Source: Glandiceps talaboti
Taxonomy: Eukaryota > Hemichordata > Enteropneusta > Spengelidae
Reading direction: 5' to 3'
Length of the DNA stretch: 64,000 bases
NCBI RefSeq assembly: GCF_964340395.1
Contig: NC_135560.1
Location: 11,945,098 to 12,009,097, forward strand
Part shown: positions 1 to 17,618 of the stretch, piece after piece
Layout of the letters: every line of letters begins with the position of its first letter
Position numbering within the stretch: the stretch's first letter is position 1
Position numbers and translations under genes: made by a program
The notes under the pieces: model-generated
Database searches by the model: none
Told to the model about the DNA's origin: nothing
What the model saw: the letters and a program-made list of their open reading frames with translations, nothing else

Positions 1-1149
1 CATGTAATATTACACATCAGAAACACATCGGCTGTACTTTACTGCTTGACATTCTTGATCTTACTGAAGACGACGTATTCTACATTACCTTGCCGCTGTA
101 TCACTCCTCAGCCTTCCTGATAACACTCGCATATGGACTCCGTAAAGGTAGGTAAAGTTCAAACAACCAGCAAAATGACAATTAGACGTTACACCAGGCA
201 CAAATCCGCCAGTTATTGTCTCTGAACAGAAAATATATAGGGATTATATACCCTGGTCGTTGTACGTCACGACACCCCGTGTAGATACGTCACTGGTTCT
301 GCTGTGTTCGAAATATGCGCCGTCATTTTTGCCGATTTTTTAAATAAATTATGGTAGAGGTGGTATAATTATATTATTCCCACAATTTTCCTTCATTCAA
401 CCATAAAATACTCGTGACCTAAGGGTTGTCACTACTCGTCTAACGACCGGTAGTTGCAAGGCCCCTTAGGTCACTCGTATTTTCCTTGGCTAAACGAAGA
501 AGACAAATATTGGGGAATATTATATAGTTTAGTTAATTTCGTTTGCCAGCTGTTGTTATTCCATGAATCGTTATGTGTTTTATCTAGCTTGGGATATCTC
601 TGTAACATACATGTGGGTTTTTTTCTCGGATTTGACATGACCTTTGTTAGAAAAAAGACGGTATATTGGAAATTTGAACTATTATTAAGTTGATTGTGAT
701 ATTTAGATTCAACGGAGATATATCCCTGCATATTTTGAAAACTTTCAAACAGGTGCAACTATGGTGTTAGCCCAGAAGTTTTCGGCTAGTCGTTTCTGGC
801 AAGACGTTCGCAAGCATGATGTCACAGTTATATTTTACATCGGTGAAGTATGCCGATACTTGTTGGCACAACCCGAGGTGAGATTTTACACCACAATACT
901 CAACGATTAAACCCACATTTTTCCAACTTTGCAGAATCTCTAAGTTCCAAAACTAGGTACATATATCTTGGAATATATGGTGTGGAGAAATGTTCCTTTA
1001 ACGACTGGGCCTAAATTACAGAAGGGGGTGGTGTTTTTCCAGTGAGTAAAAAAGATTGACCCTCCCCCAGACCTTATACAAATATTATTGATACTCCCCC
1101 TCCTCTGCCTGTCTGCATGCCTGCCTACCTGAAAAAAAATATATATATA

Positions 1150-1180
<31 letters not shown>

Positions 1181-4100
1181 CATACATACATACATACATA
1201 CATACATACATACATGTATGTGTACAGACAGACATAGCTGATTACTTAGCAACAAGATTTCCAGGGTGTAAATGTACTAACATCTTGAAGTTTGCAGTTT
1301 ACAGTTTTTGTCGAAATTATGTTTATAGCAAACTGTTTTTTTTGTACTGAATCAAGTAGTATATTCTATATTATTCCATATTATAGCGTACTGAGGACAG
1401 GAATCACAAGGTGCGTTTTGCCTGTGGAAATGGACTACGGACTGATATCTGGGTTGACTTCGCTCGTCGATTTGCAATCCCACACATTGGCGAGTTTTAC
1501 GGTGCTACCGAAGGGAACATTTTCACTTGTAATGTTGATAATAAAGTTGGATCTTGTGGGAGAATGACGCCACTCATCCAGGTAAGGGAACTTCAACTCG
1601 ACTGTGTATCGACCAATGTTTGTAAATAGTTATGTTGGAATTAATTCCTAATACCTTTTGTTGACGTAGTAACCACATTGATACTGTAAGCTTTATATCT
1701 GTTGAGCGCCCAGAGTTGAGGATGTTGGTATTAATTGATATTGGAAAGATGGCGAGACATCCATTATTAAGAAAACACTGGGGATGTAGTCATACGTAGT
1801 AGGTGTAGTGGAAGAATGGCATAGTTTGTAAAGGACACGTGTTTTATCTTAGTATCTTAGTAATTGAGGACCCTGTTTAAATTACAATTACAAGCTCACA
1901 ACGTTCACAATTTCATCAGGGCGCCATCAATCATTCAATGTAGGATAAAAAAATTAAATTCTCTTAGTTTGGCTTCAGACCCCCACTAAGTTTAATTCGG
2001 TCTAAATTGAAAATTGTTTCAGGCAGTCCAAACAATTTCAAATCAGTCTATAGTAGCATAGTACTATGAATACAAAACCAGTATGTAGGTGAGGAAAAAA
2101 TAGCTCCTGTATTGGCAGTTTTAGGTGCCATGCATTTACTGTCCATTTCTCGATTTGACATTTATTTTTTTGAAATTCTTGTATCTAGGGCCTAGGGTAC
2201 ATACACAAAACAGACCACGTGTACGTTAAAAGTAAAATCGTTTTTGTAGGATGAGAACTAAAATAGTGCAAACTCCTAACAGAATTATGATTTTATCCTA
2301 TATTGAACCGTTCATCTCACCCCTATACATTAACCTAGCTAATATTTTGTCCGTTCTTATCACAAATACCAGCTGCAGTACTCTACCACATTTCTTCACA
2401 TTATATTGTGTTATTGGTTACTTGCAGAAACTTGGTAAATATCGCTTTGTACAGTATGAGTTTGACACGGCTACGCCGATTCGAGGAGCTGACGGGAGAT
2501 GCCTTCCAGCCGAAACTGGTAAGCGTTCTGTAACTTCCAGATAACGTTTACTCGTATCCGTTCAAACCCATTCACGTAGCAATGAAGAGTAGTGCCCACC
2601 CCACCCCACCCCCACCCCAACTTCACAGATGCAAACGTTCTTACAGTTTTTCTATCGTAACTTCCTATACGTCGTGTACTTCTGCTATTATTGGCCTTCT
2701 CTGAGAGAATATGATGCGCGAAGGCGCCCCAACACCATATAGACTCCACAATGACTGCTAAGACTTTTCTTTACCCTAATGTCTATTTAGGCAAGCCTGG
2801 GTTACTTCTAACACCTATCGATGAGGTGAGAGCATATAAAGGGTATCGGGGAAAGAAAGAACTGACGGAGAGCAAGAAGGTATCAAACGTATTCAAAGAT
2901 GGTGATCTATACTTTAACACAGGTGACATATTTACCCTCGACAAGGACTACTACATGTATTTCAATGATCGTCTCGGAGATACGTTCAGGTAGGAAATTT
3001 TATATATTAGTGTATGAACCATGTACGGTATGATAAAAGTATTCATAAATTCTATCAACAGATGTGTGGGACTTAACTGGTTATTTTAGTCATTAAAAGA
3101 AACGAACAAGGCTAAAATAAAGAAAATATATGTCAACACATGCAAACGTAAAGATATATTCAAAAACAATTTCATTTATTAAATTATTTACATAATTAAT
3201 AAATCATTATCAAAGCCCCCATGCAACGAACCGAGCGGTACATTTTACTGTACATATATGTCACACAGCGAAATTTTCACATTGTTGAGTACAATTTGGA
3301 TGCAAATGCTAGGCTGCGTGATGTTTTTTAGCTAATAGCATTCCACCTCAACGTCCTATATCCTGTGAGCCACGATTTATAACGTCACCATTTTCGCCAA
3401 CGTCGTAAACGTCATACCTCTTTACGGCACTGTCAAAAACGTACCCGTACTATTTGTTTCGTTGCTTCAGCAGAAATGTGTGCTCTGGCTTGGGAGAATG
3501 CAATTTTGCTTTCAACATTCATTATTGTTATAGTTGGTAATTATTTTGTGATATTAAAGAACAAAAATCACCGTAGATAATTGACGGTAAATTAAGACAA
3601 CTTGAACTTGGATGATTTGAACGTATTTATTTCTCCTACTAGATGGAAGGGAGAAAATGTGTCGACCACTGAAGTTGCTAATGTCGTCATGAACTTTTAC
3701 GGTATCAAGGAAGTCAACGTCTATGGGGTCTCAGTAACAGGTAAGACTTAACATTATCACATGGTTATAACCACAGTCCATATATTGTCTAATCTAGCTG
3801 CAAGACCTTCGGGCTTATTTAGGTATTATGCTACCGAAAGTTACATTGCATGTAAGATACACATTGAGGGCGTTTACAGAGAGCTGCTCACCAGAGTTAC
3901 TGTACATCATCGGTTTTTGTTCGGCAACCTACCGAGCGCTGATCCGAGGTCTGGTTACAAGACCATATATTGCTATGCCAACGCACTTTCTAAAAATAGC
4001 ATAGAGCAAGACCATGTTTGTAACTCAATTTTGCCAAAAACTAAAAAAAAAAGATGCAAGAAATGTTGTTATTCTATGTGGGTCAGTGTATGCATCAGTC

Positions 4101-4600
4101 GCTTCCCCATAAATAGTTTGATTACTTGTGATCACATGTGATTAAAAGTGATTACTTGTCTTTACCCGGTTTGTTTATAAATCATTTCGTACAATCAAAA
4201 ACCTTTTACGTTTTTTTAAAATCTTATTTTCAAAGTAATGAATTATTAAAAAACAAAATTGGCATTTTATATTTGCTTTAATTTAATATTAGGACAAGAA
4301 GGTCGAGCAGGAATGGCAGCTGTGGTGCTAGAAGATAAATCCACCTTCTCCTTCAAGCAATTCTACATCCATATGACAACTTCTCTACCTTTATACGCAT
4401 GTCCAAAATTTCTCCGACTCAAAGAACAGCTGGATGTCACCGGCACTTTCAAATATACGAAGACCGGACTAGTGAAAGAGGGGTTTGACCCCGAAGTCAT
4501 ATCCGATCCGTTATATTTTATGAGTATGGAACAACGGTCATACGTACCATTGGACGTTGACGATCACAAACATATTATGCAAGGGGGTGTTAAAATTTAG
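1..4600 (+). CDS. SLC27A: Very-long-chain acyl-CoA synthetase / fatty acid transport protein (SLC27A family), 3' part
   Basis: Activates long and very-long-chain fatty acids to acyl-CoA, coupling uptake to esterification or peroxisomal breakdown. Seven exons join in frame: 1-147, 753-877, 1387-1581, 2428-2518, 2791-2989, 3643-3740, 4293-4600, giving the last 386 residues; the N-terminal ~230 residues, with the TSGTTG AMP-binding motif, lie left of the window. Visible family marks in order: [23 protein letters not shown] in exon 3, the signature block DLYFNTGD...[21 protein letters not shown] across exons 5-6, and a C-terminal block with [10 protein letters not shown] and LVKEGFDP. All junctions are GT-AG with matching phases. 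The C terminus (GGVKI) lacks a clear PTS1 signal. Closest in my memory to SLC27A2/A6, but the paralogue cannot be fixed. It is the only multi-exon gene on the plus strand here and faces esterase copy A tail to tail. Confidence 0.93.
241..521. mobile_element. Fold-back element, copy 1
   Basis: Lies in the first SLC27A intron. The right part, about 374-521, forms a long imperfect hairpin: the left arm holds AATACTCGTGACCTAAGGG and the right arm CCCCTTAGGTCACTCGTATT, with further complementarity out to TATTCCCACAAT / ATTGGGGAATA. The left part (TGGTCGTTGTACGTCAC, CACTGGTTCTGCTGTGTTC) is also shared with a second copy at 56521-56842, so the repeat unit is about 280-320 bases. No coding capacity; probably a non-autonomous DNA element. 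Exact ends and the target-site duplication are not resolved. Confidence 0.7.
1153..1215. repeat. (CATA)n microsatellite
   Basis: About 15 uninterrupted CATA/TACA units inside the second SLC27A intron in the window. Simple repeat with no coding meaning. Confidence 0.95.
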
Positions 4601-6129
4601 ACATTTTTTTTATCGGTTGTTCAAGCTTTAAATTTCAAACTTTCTATTTACTGGATTTTTTAAAGTATAGAATTTAGTCTAGTAAAAATCTGAGCGATCA
4701 AGGTCAGGCAGTAGTTCAGTGATACACTCGACACTTTTGCAACTTGATGTATAACCTTCTCTTTCTCAGATCATTTACTGTAACATTACAAATACATGTA
4801 TACTAATTCAAAACATTCATTTTTACATATCTTACCTAAATATTCTTTAAATGATGAATCTATACTATGTGCGTATTTCGATCATTTGGTGTTATAGGGT
4901 GTTTTGTTATCACTTTTTTATCACACGAGAGAACATTTTTAAGTTTACAGCGCAAGACTTGCGATAGTCTGCGCCACGTGTGTCTTATTTTAAATAATAG
5001 TATTTTCATGATTTTACAAGACACAAACATGTCGATCTTTGGCCTAAATACCCGTGACTATTGTTTTAGCGAGATTCGTCAACATGTAAACAAGACTCCG
5101 GTTATTGTGTCGTATCACAATATAGCTATCTCGTTTCAAATTGGTATAGTTTTGTGATTATTCCTGCTAAAGCAGTAGCCGCGGGTATTTAAGGCCAAAG
5201 ATCGATATGTTTGTCTTCTAAAACCATGAAAATACGTCGGTATTTCGTATAAGTTACTCACCTGTATTTTTGACTTGGCACAGACACGTGGTACTAAACG
5301 TCATCGCCACGTGCACGCATGCGCTCTCAGAGAAAGTCGTGAGTATTCGGCTCAGCGTTCAGCGCACAAGGTGAGGAATTTGCCACAAGCGCAGACTACT
5401 AGTCGTCTCAGCCACAAGTAACCAGATTACCAAACATTCTAGCTATTTGGCTCTCGGCCCCGAATAACCTGACCAAAATCTCACTAAAAGTTGCCCGCAC
5501 ACGAGAGAAATCGTCGCAAGGAAACTGCCACGAGTGAAATTTTGCTCAGCTGATTCCTTTCGTGTGCGCCAGGCTTTAGTCATAAACTTGTCGCTTGGTA
5601 CCATTCCATATAACTTGCTTTATTTCTAAAAACTTCAAATACTCACCAATTATTAAAGTTATGTATTGTGTATTGTCCGTGTGCTGTGTAAACATATTAA
5701 AAACTGGAGGATTTTGATTAAAAATTAATTAGATTTATTAGCCATGACGAGTGAATAAATTTACCGTGACATGTAATTAAGTATCAACAAATTAAAACTA
5801 ATTGAAAAAGTAATAATTAGTTGTGGTGTTGAATTTGGTGTATTCGTGGACAGAGTGGATGTCATCTTGTTCTTAGGGTCTCTTTCTTGTTTCACATAAT
5901 TGCGTACTTTTTGTTTATCCTAGTCCAAGGTCTGTTGCCATCTTGAAGTTCTTGGCTGAGTCCTTTTACATGTATGTGTGTATTAGTCGAGTCTCAGTAA
6001 ATGTCGGGTTTATGTATTATCAACTCTCCTCGAAGGTTTCATACAATGTTATCTTTTCCAGTATTCGGATACGAGGGCACAATTTTGATGACAGACTTGT
6101 GAAATGTCAGGTGATCATGTAAGATCCAA
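4601..6129. other. Intergenic, SLC27A / esterase A (tail to tail)
   Basis: Separates the SLC27A stop from the stop of esterase copy A. No exon with splice sites or family similarity was found. It contains the inverted-repeat element at 5001-5234 and otherwise AT-rich unique sequence that must include both 3' UTRs. No canonical AATAAA lies close behind the SLC27A stop; the nearest plus-strand one I saw is near 5753. Confidence 0.6.
5001..5234. mobile_element. Inverted-repeat (MITE-like) element
   Basis: The left end reads TATTTTCATGATTTTACAAG and continues through GTCGATCTTTGGCCTAAATACCCG. The right end, read on the opposite strand, gives TATTTTCATGGTTTTAGAAG and continues through ATCGATCTTTGGCCTTAAATACCCGCGG. 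The arms are about 70 bases with roughly 85-90 percent match, around a centre of about 90 bases. No target-site duplication is clear. Non-autonomous DNA transposon remnant is the simplest reading. Confidence 0.65.
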
Positions 6130-9211
<3,082 letters not shown>

Positions 9212-9671
9212 TGTTATGGACTCCTCGAATGACGTGTAAAATGTAAAATCAAAGTACACGAACTCACACTTTGCACTTTGGTTAATGTGTGGTATTATTT
9301 ACATGACCCAATAACGCCTTTTTAGGATCCTCCTGTTCTGCAATTGAGCTAGCCAATATAGATAATAACGTTCACTGTAGTCCGGCACTGTATATCCCCT
9401 TGCAAGTACGACAGTGGCATTACTACTACGAGATTTCTATATGCATGAGCCACAAAACGTACATTCAGTGATCATGATATCGCCAATATGTTAGAGAACA
9501 TAACAGTTGACAACCTGAGCTGACATGAAATCTGGCCATCACCATTATTTAGTAGTTGATATATTTACAATCAACGTTCAATCTCAGACCACCATAGTGG
9601 GCTGAGGTTCAATGTTGTATTTATCTCAGTATGTACATCGGAAGTCCACAGTACCGCAATACTGTGGTGGG

Positions 9672-9764
9672 GGGAGGGTGTGTGTATGTATGTGTATGTG
9701 TGTGTGTGTGTGTGTGTGTATGTGTGTGTGTGTGTGTGTGTGCGTGCGTGTGTGTGTGTGCGCG
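9672..9764. repeat. (TG)n microsatellite
   Basis: Long TG tract with scattered TA and CG interruptions, ending in GCGCGCACGC. It generates alternating Cys-Val and His-Thr reading frames that are artefacts. Confidence 0.95.
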
Positions 9765-10099
9765 CACGCCAGTAATGAGGATATCCGCATTGAGCGGTGT
9801 CAGCAATGGGAGTACGGATGAGGATTGAGGAGGTGTATCGTCGATACACAAGGCAGATGTCCCAATTGATAACCTAGTTCAAATTACACATTTATCTGTA
9901 TCACTGTATCACTCACAACCTTTCTCTCATGACCTCTATCATTCAAAAACCATATGTTATCAAAACTATGTCACAATCACTAAAATAGATAATTACAGTC
10001 ATATTGAATTTCTCACATATCTATTTTGATCAATTATGTGTGGCAAAAATATCAAAACATTCCCCAGTTATTGATATTGATGGTATGCTCTTTATAAGT

Positions 10100-10101
<2 letters not shown>

Positions 10102-10162
<61 letters not shown>
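10102..10162. repeat. (CA)n microsatellite
   Basis: About 30 uninterrupted CA units, opposite in sense to the TG tract 340 bases to the left. Confidence 0.95.
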
Positions 10163-10164
<2 letters not shown>

Positions 10165-10452
10165 CACATATGCTCAATACAGTGGTTTGTTAAGTGTGCT
10201 TCCATTCAAAGACGGTTGCCTCAATTTGATCTAGTCGTGTGACTGGCATAAATCGACACTTCAGAAAGGTCAGGTCATTGGGTGTTAGGTTAGGTAATTA
10301 TTATTTTGTCGTATGGGACGTGCTATATACACACATCTCACCAACGTCTTCAAGGGGTTTGTATGGAAATAAAGCTTTTGATGATGAAAGATGGTATCAA
10401 CAATAATTTATATGTAAAAAAATGAAAAGAACTCTTTGTATGGTGATAGTAT

Positions 10453-10467
10453 TTTATTCATTTTATT
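10453..10467 (-). terminator. Candidate polyadenylation signals of esterase copy B
   Basis: Two AATAAA hexamers on the minus strand (10462-10467 and 10453-10458) begin 13 and 22 bases after the stop codon. They are very close to the stop, giving a short 3' UTR if used. Confidence 0.5.
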
Positions 10468-10479
10468 GATATTGACATA

Positions 10480-13775
<3,296 letters not shown>

Positions 13776-13843
13776 GATTGTTCAGTCGGCGGCTGGCACT
13801 GCATGCAACAGGAAATCTAACTGGCTATTGTGAACCGCTGCTG

Positions 13844-13853
13844 TATATATAAA
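13844..13853 (-). promoter_or_regulatory. TATA box of esterase copy B
   Basis: The minus strand reads TTTATATATA about 70 bases upstream of the ATG at 13775, the right distance for a core promoter with a short 5' UTR. Just upstream (about 13859-13872) is AGATCAAAGTCG. A near-identical AGGTCAAAGTCG lies about 120 bases upstream of copy C, followed by an AT-rich GATAAAATAG. Transcription start sites are not known. Confidence 0.55.
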
Positions 13854-13858
13854 CCGAG

Positions 13859-13872
13859 GTCGACTTTGATCT
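13859..13872 (-). promoter_or_regulatory. Possible nuclear-receptor-type element (HNF4-like) before esterase B
   Basis: AGATCAAAGTCG on the minus strand resembles a DR1/HNF4 site (consensus close to GGTCAAAGTCCA) with mismatches. The same core is present before copy C at about 26179-26190. A shared position upstream of an AT-rich box in two paralogues is the only support; binding is inferred. Confidence 0.3.
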
Positions 13873-14214
13873 GATTACTTCCCTGAGATCATATCACCTG
13901 ACGAAATTCTGTCAAAGTTACCGTCAAAATATAAGGACAGCTAGATATTTTTATCCATAACTTATCAAAAAATCATGTTGCTGAATTCAGAAACTGTCAT
14001 ATTCGAGAATATGATAAAGCGACTATGGTTGTAGGGAGCCTTCAGTAATTACATGAGGGAGGGGAATTCGAATACAGTCCTGTCTGTTGCATAAAATGTG
14101 ACCCTCCCCCGATTCCGTTAAAGTTGTACCACTTGAAAAAATGTCCCTCCCAATTTCTTTCTTTAACACATGACCCTCTCCCGTTCATATATTTTTAAAA
14201 ATGTGGTTTAACAC

Positions 14215-14600
14215 GGGCTCCCCGTGGTGTAGTGATTAGCGCTCAGGATTAGCAGTCGGGAAAGCCATGGGACATGACAGGAGATTTTTCTGTGTCCGAC
14301 CTAGACTGTCGACAGTCGCTCGCGCCTTTTTTTCCTCCGTTTTATCTAAACTCCGACCCGGCGCAACACTTGTCTAATCGCAAACTGATATCGAGGGCCG
14401 TAGATATCAGTATACGATTATAGTAGTGTTGCGCCGGTGATCGGAGTTTAGATAAGACGTAGGAAAAAAAAGGCGCGAGCGACTGTAGACAGTCTATGTC
14501 CGACCCAAAACCTGGGTGAGTGTTCTACAGACTCGATGGGTAGGCCGTATCACTCAGCCGTGTCACAAAGGACACATGTACAAGTCTAATGGTAAGGACT
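14215..14600. repeat. tRNA-SINE-like sequence, interrupted
   Basis: CTCCCCGTGGTGTAGTGATTAGCGC at 14219 onward resembles a tRNA 5' half with an A-box, but no intact B-box follows (GAAAGCCATGGGACATG where one would be expected). The stretch after the 14302-14496 insertion (CGACCCAAAACCTGGGTGAG) appears to be its continuation. The family is not identified and the right end is uncertain. Confidence 0.4.
14302..14496. mobile_element. Fully palindromic MITE with 9-bp target-site duplication
   Basis: The left end is TAGACTGTCGACAGTCGC; the right end, reversed, is TAGACTGTCTACAGTCGC. The arms continue through CTCGCGCC, a T-tract, TTATCTAAACTCCGA and CGGCGCAACACT almost to the centre, so the whole 195 bases fold into one hairpin. 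TGTCCGACC flanks it directly on both sides (14293-14301 and 14497-14505). A 9-bp duplication is typical of Mutator-type elements; the superfamily is inferred. Confidence 0.8.
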
Positions 14601-15159
14601 TGATCCCACCATTGCCACCACATTAAAGGCATTGGTCGTTTCCTACTACTACCATGCACTAATATGTACCAGCGTTTGGATCTAATTGACAGAACTAAAG
14701 GGCGTGCCAAGACTCTCAAAGACTAGCTGAGCGACTCCCTACATTGGTCAGGGCTAAAGTCGACATCCACACTCCAATACATCACCACCAATATCTCACC
14801 AAACTGTTCACCTTTTACGTCCACGAGACCCACTCCTCTCCTCACACCACAACTATCAATCGATTCACTGCATACATGTAGTTGTCAGCAGTGATTTGAC
14901 AGATCTTCGATTATAATATTTATTACTGTACAATGGCGGCAGCAGTTGGATTTGAAACCGGTGGCAGCGGTGGGATGTCCAAATCACAAAATAATGTAAC
15001 GTTTGATATTACAATGAGTCAAAGTAATATGCAACACTTCCCTTATCCCATTTTCTAAAATATGGCCCTCAACTGAGAGCCGATTTTGTAAAAAGTGTTC
15101 CCCTATTCCCCTGGCACTTCCCCTTGTAATTACTGAAGGCTCCCTTAGTAAGAAGAAGA

Positions 15160-15200
<41 letters not shown>

Positions 15201-15232
15201 TAAACAGCAGCAACAACAACAACAACAACACT
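15160..15232. repeat. (CAA)n microsatellite
   Basis: About 22 CAA units with one AAACAGCAG interruption. Confidence 0.93.
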
Positions 15233-16020
15233 ATTACTCGTTGAACCCAGGCCTGGGCGTTCCCTTCGGAGGTCACTAGGTGTCAGCACAATTGCTAAAC
15301 TGGTTTATGAGTCATTCCATGCTTGTGAATGGAGGATTTCTTATCGAAAATCAAAACGTAGGCGATTCCTAGGGTCACCATGCATTGGTCAAATAAAACA
15401 AAAAATAGGCATACAAAAAGGTAAAATGGTAACAATTTACTTCTATTTCCGTGTACACCTTCATGGCTTGCTTCAACTGTGGTCACTTAAAATCATATTC
15501 CAGAGAGAAAACAGGTCTTTTTAGACTATAACAGTATAGTCTCCATAACGTGTTTGTCTACTTAACTTATAATTGTCTTCAGTTACTACTTTAATTTACA
15601 CCTCATCAAACTCTTACAGAAGTATTGTGACCGACGAGTATTTTATCTTGGAGTAGAAGTACTTTATGAACATTTGTTCTTTGGTAATATCTGACAATGA
15701 TAGTAGAGGAAAGCTCTGATGTGGTACCAGTGGTTGTCTGTTCGATCTGAAAATCATCAAATTACGGTAAAATCTATGATAGTACAGGGAGTCACATGAA
15801 AAATGACCACAGTGTGATGTCACTATCTTATGAAGGTCATTTTGTCCAAATTTGTACATTTTGAGATCAAATCAGGAAATCAGACATTATGTATTAAAGT
15901 CATTGTTTCTGTAAGCATTGATATTGATGGTACTTCTCAGTGTAACAACTCTTCATAATAAAATCATGTAAGCATTTACGATTTCAACTGTGATACGGAA
16001 TTTTTTTCCATGACAGTATG

Positions 16021-16128
16021 GCGGTGGTGGTGGTGGTGGTGGTGGTGGTAGTAGTGGTGGTGGTGGTGGTGGTGGTGGTGGTGGTGGTGGTTGTGGTTGT
16101 GGTTGTGGTGGTGATGGTGATGGTGATG
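16021..16128. repeat. (GGT)n microsatellite
   Basis: About 34 GGT units with GTA, TGT and GAT variants, just downstream of the sulfotransferase stop codon on its minus-strand transcript, possibly in its 3' UTR. Confidence 0.95.
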
Positions 16129-16409
16129 TGTAATTTCGAGTTGTCGATATGATCCCAACTGGCTTTCCATATGATAGTGATGGTGAGTGGTGATGATGAC
16201 GATACAAGAATGCTTATAAGATAATTCAATACCACACACTACATATAGCGAGTTGCAGCGCAGACTTACTAGATACAATTTTATATTTAATGTTTTCCAT
16301 GTGGAATATTTAGATCTGATTAAAATGCGACTTGCTACACAATTCGTATTGTGCCAACACAACTGTTGTTCGTTGTGAGGAGAAGATGAAAATGAAAGAT
16401 ATTTTGGCC

Positions 16410-17618
16410 TCAAAACGTTTGATTTGGATCGTGCGGTCCAATAACATTTATGTAGTTTTCTTTCTGCTTCTGGTAAATTGCCTTGGCAATGGCGTACAGT
16501 TTCATATCCCAAATGTTTCTACGTTTTAGTTCTGCTATTTCATAGTCAGTCAAATTATTTACATGGGGATTTCTGTTGATAAGTATATGATCATCCTCTA
16601 AGTGTATCCCGAAAAGGTGCGTCATCATGTTTTGTGACGTTTTAAAATCTTCTGTTAAGCCAACGAATGCCATATGGTTCTCAAGATTACGTTTAGCAAC
16701 CAGGAAATGTTTCCTCTCAATGCTCGGTATGTTTGTCGCATTTTGTGGTTTCACACCGCCGCAACAATTTTCAAAGGTCGTGTCAATTTCTGGAAAATCA
16801 CCAAACTGCAGTAAACGGACATAAAAGTTGTCCATATCTTGATAATGGATGTTTGTTGTCTGTCTCAAGTAATCAGTCATACTGCGACTACCTAGAATAA
16901 CTTTTCTGCAGATGCTGTGCTGCCAGAAGCAGTCCATTTCTTTCAAGTAGTAGAAAGCTGACACTATTCGATCTATAGGTTCTCTGAACCAGGTAAGGTA
17001 AGCAAATGGTCGTTTCGGGTCCGCGTAGTGATGGATACCGTACGATCTCTTGGAGAGGAATAACAACTGTTCTGTGGTGTAGCGTTCCAATATACTCGCA
17101 TCATAAAAATGTCTGCAATGGGTAATATACAATTTTCTCATTTTCGTTTCCTGGTCAGACCTTTTCATTCTCGATAATATCGATTCAACCGTTGTTCCAC
17201 CGACTTTTGGTATGTGAACATATGCGATGTTTGCATTGCGATATTCGTCATATGATGGACGAATACCGGCTTCCAAGCTCAAATAAAAGTTAGGTAATGG
17301 TTTCCTACCAACGATACTGTTGTTCTGGCACTTTCTCACTGACGTCATCAGCAGGTTGCAGTTTTTCGTTGTGGTTGTGATTCTTTTCTTCAAGACGTTG
17401 CAATATGCAGGCATGGAAGTAGGGATGGATTCAGTATTCCTTGGGATAGGGTATTTGTAATTTTTGGTGTAGATAATGTTAAATCGAAAGAAGAACAGGG
17501 CTGTGACAAAAATCACAAGAATTAACGGAATTGCAAATGGATAGAAAGGAAATGAAAATTTCACAACTGTCTTTCTACCCATTTTTCGTCTTAAGTAGAG
17601 TGACTCCAAATTATACAT
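16410..17618 (-). CDS. Golgi-type carbohydrate sulfotransferase (Sulfotransfer_2 family)
   Basis: Transfers sulfate from PAPS to a glycan; related to uronyl/heparan-sulfate 2-O-sulfotransferases, with the acceptor unknown. The coding region is one exon of 402 residues. It is a type II membrane protein: a short basic N terminus (RRKMGRK), one hydrophobic segment at about residues 26-45, then a lumenal domain. The 5'-phosphosulfate loop is YVHIPKVGGTT (about 133-143) and the 3'-phosphate site YLTWFREPIDRIVSAFYY (about 207-224). N-glycosylation sequons include NNS, NAT and NLT. The first in-frame ATG is at 17618; a second at 17582 (MGRK) would keep the anchor. A pyrimidine-rich tract ending in CAG at about 17672 suggests a spliced 5' UTR. 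It lies between esterases B and C in the same orientation, with no obvious functional link to them. Confidence 0.88.
   Translation of the reverse strand: MYNLESLYLRRKMGRKTVVKFSFPFYPFAIPLILVIFVTALFFFRFNIIYTKNYKYPIPRNTESIPTSMPAYCNVLKKRITTTTKNCNLLMTSVRKCQNNSIVGRKPLPNFYLSLEAGIRPSYDEYRNANIAYVHIPKVGGTTVESILSRMKRSDQETKMRKLYITHCRHFYDASILERYTTEQLLFLSKRSYGIHHYADPKRPFAYLTWFREPIDRIVSAFYYLKEMDCFWQHSICRKVILGSRSMTDYLRQTTNIHYQDMDNFYVRLLQFGDFPEIDTTFENCCGGVKPQNATNIPSIERKHFLVAKRNLENHMAFVGLTEDFKTSQNMMTHLFGIHLEDDHILINRNPHVNNLTDYEIAELKRRNIWDMKLYAIAKAIYQKQKENYINVIGPHDPNQTF

Larger units (their letters stand above)
9212..10479. other. Intergenic between esterase copies A and B
   Basis: Upstream region of copy A and downstream region of copy B. 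It holds two dinucleotide tracts (9672-9764 and 10102-10162) and no credible exon. A minus-strand run CCAAAGTGCAAAGTG lies at about 9268-9282, 55-70 bases upstream of the copy A start. Confidence 0.6.
13776..16409. other. Intergenic between esterase B and the sulfotransferase
   Basis: Holds the copy B promoter (TATA at 13844-13853), a degraded tRNA-SINE-like stretch interrupted by the hairpin element at 14302-14496, a (CAA)n tract at 15160-15232 and a (GGT)n tract at 16021-16128. Multi-frame ORFs over the GGT tract encode only poly-His, poly-Thr or poly-Pro. No gene seen. Confidence 0.6.

Noticed and set aside
3761-4141. 126-codon plus-strand ORF in SLC27A
   Set aside because: It lies wholly in the intron between two well-supported exons and shows no family features.
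9212-9259. Earlier start for esterase copy A at 9259
   Set aside because: The extra residues (MYFDFTFYTSFEESIT) would bury the signal peptide; the ATG at 9211 fits the layout of copies B and C.
15953-16235. Overlapping minus-strand ORFs rich in His, Thr or Pro
   Set aside because: They are the three frames of the (GGT)n tract; no start context or coding sequence outside the repeat.
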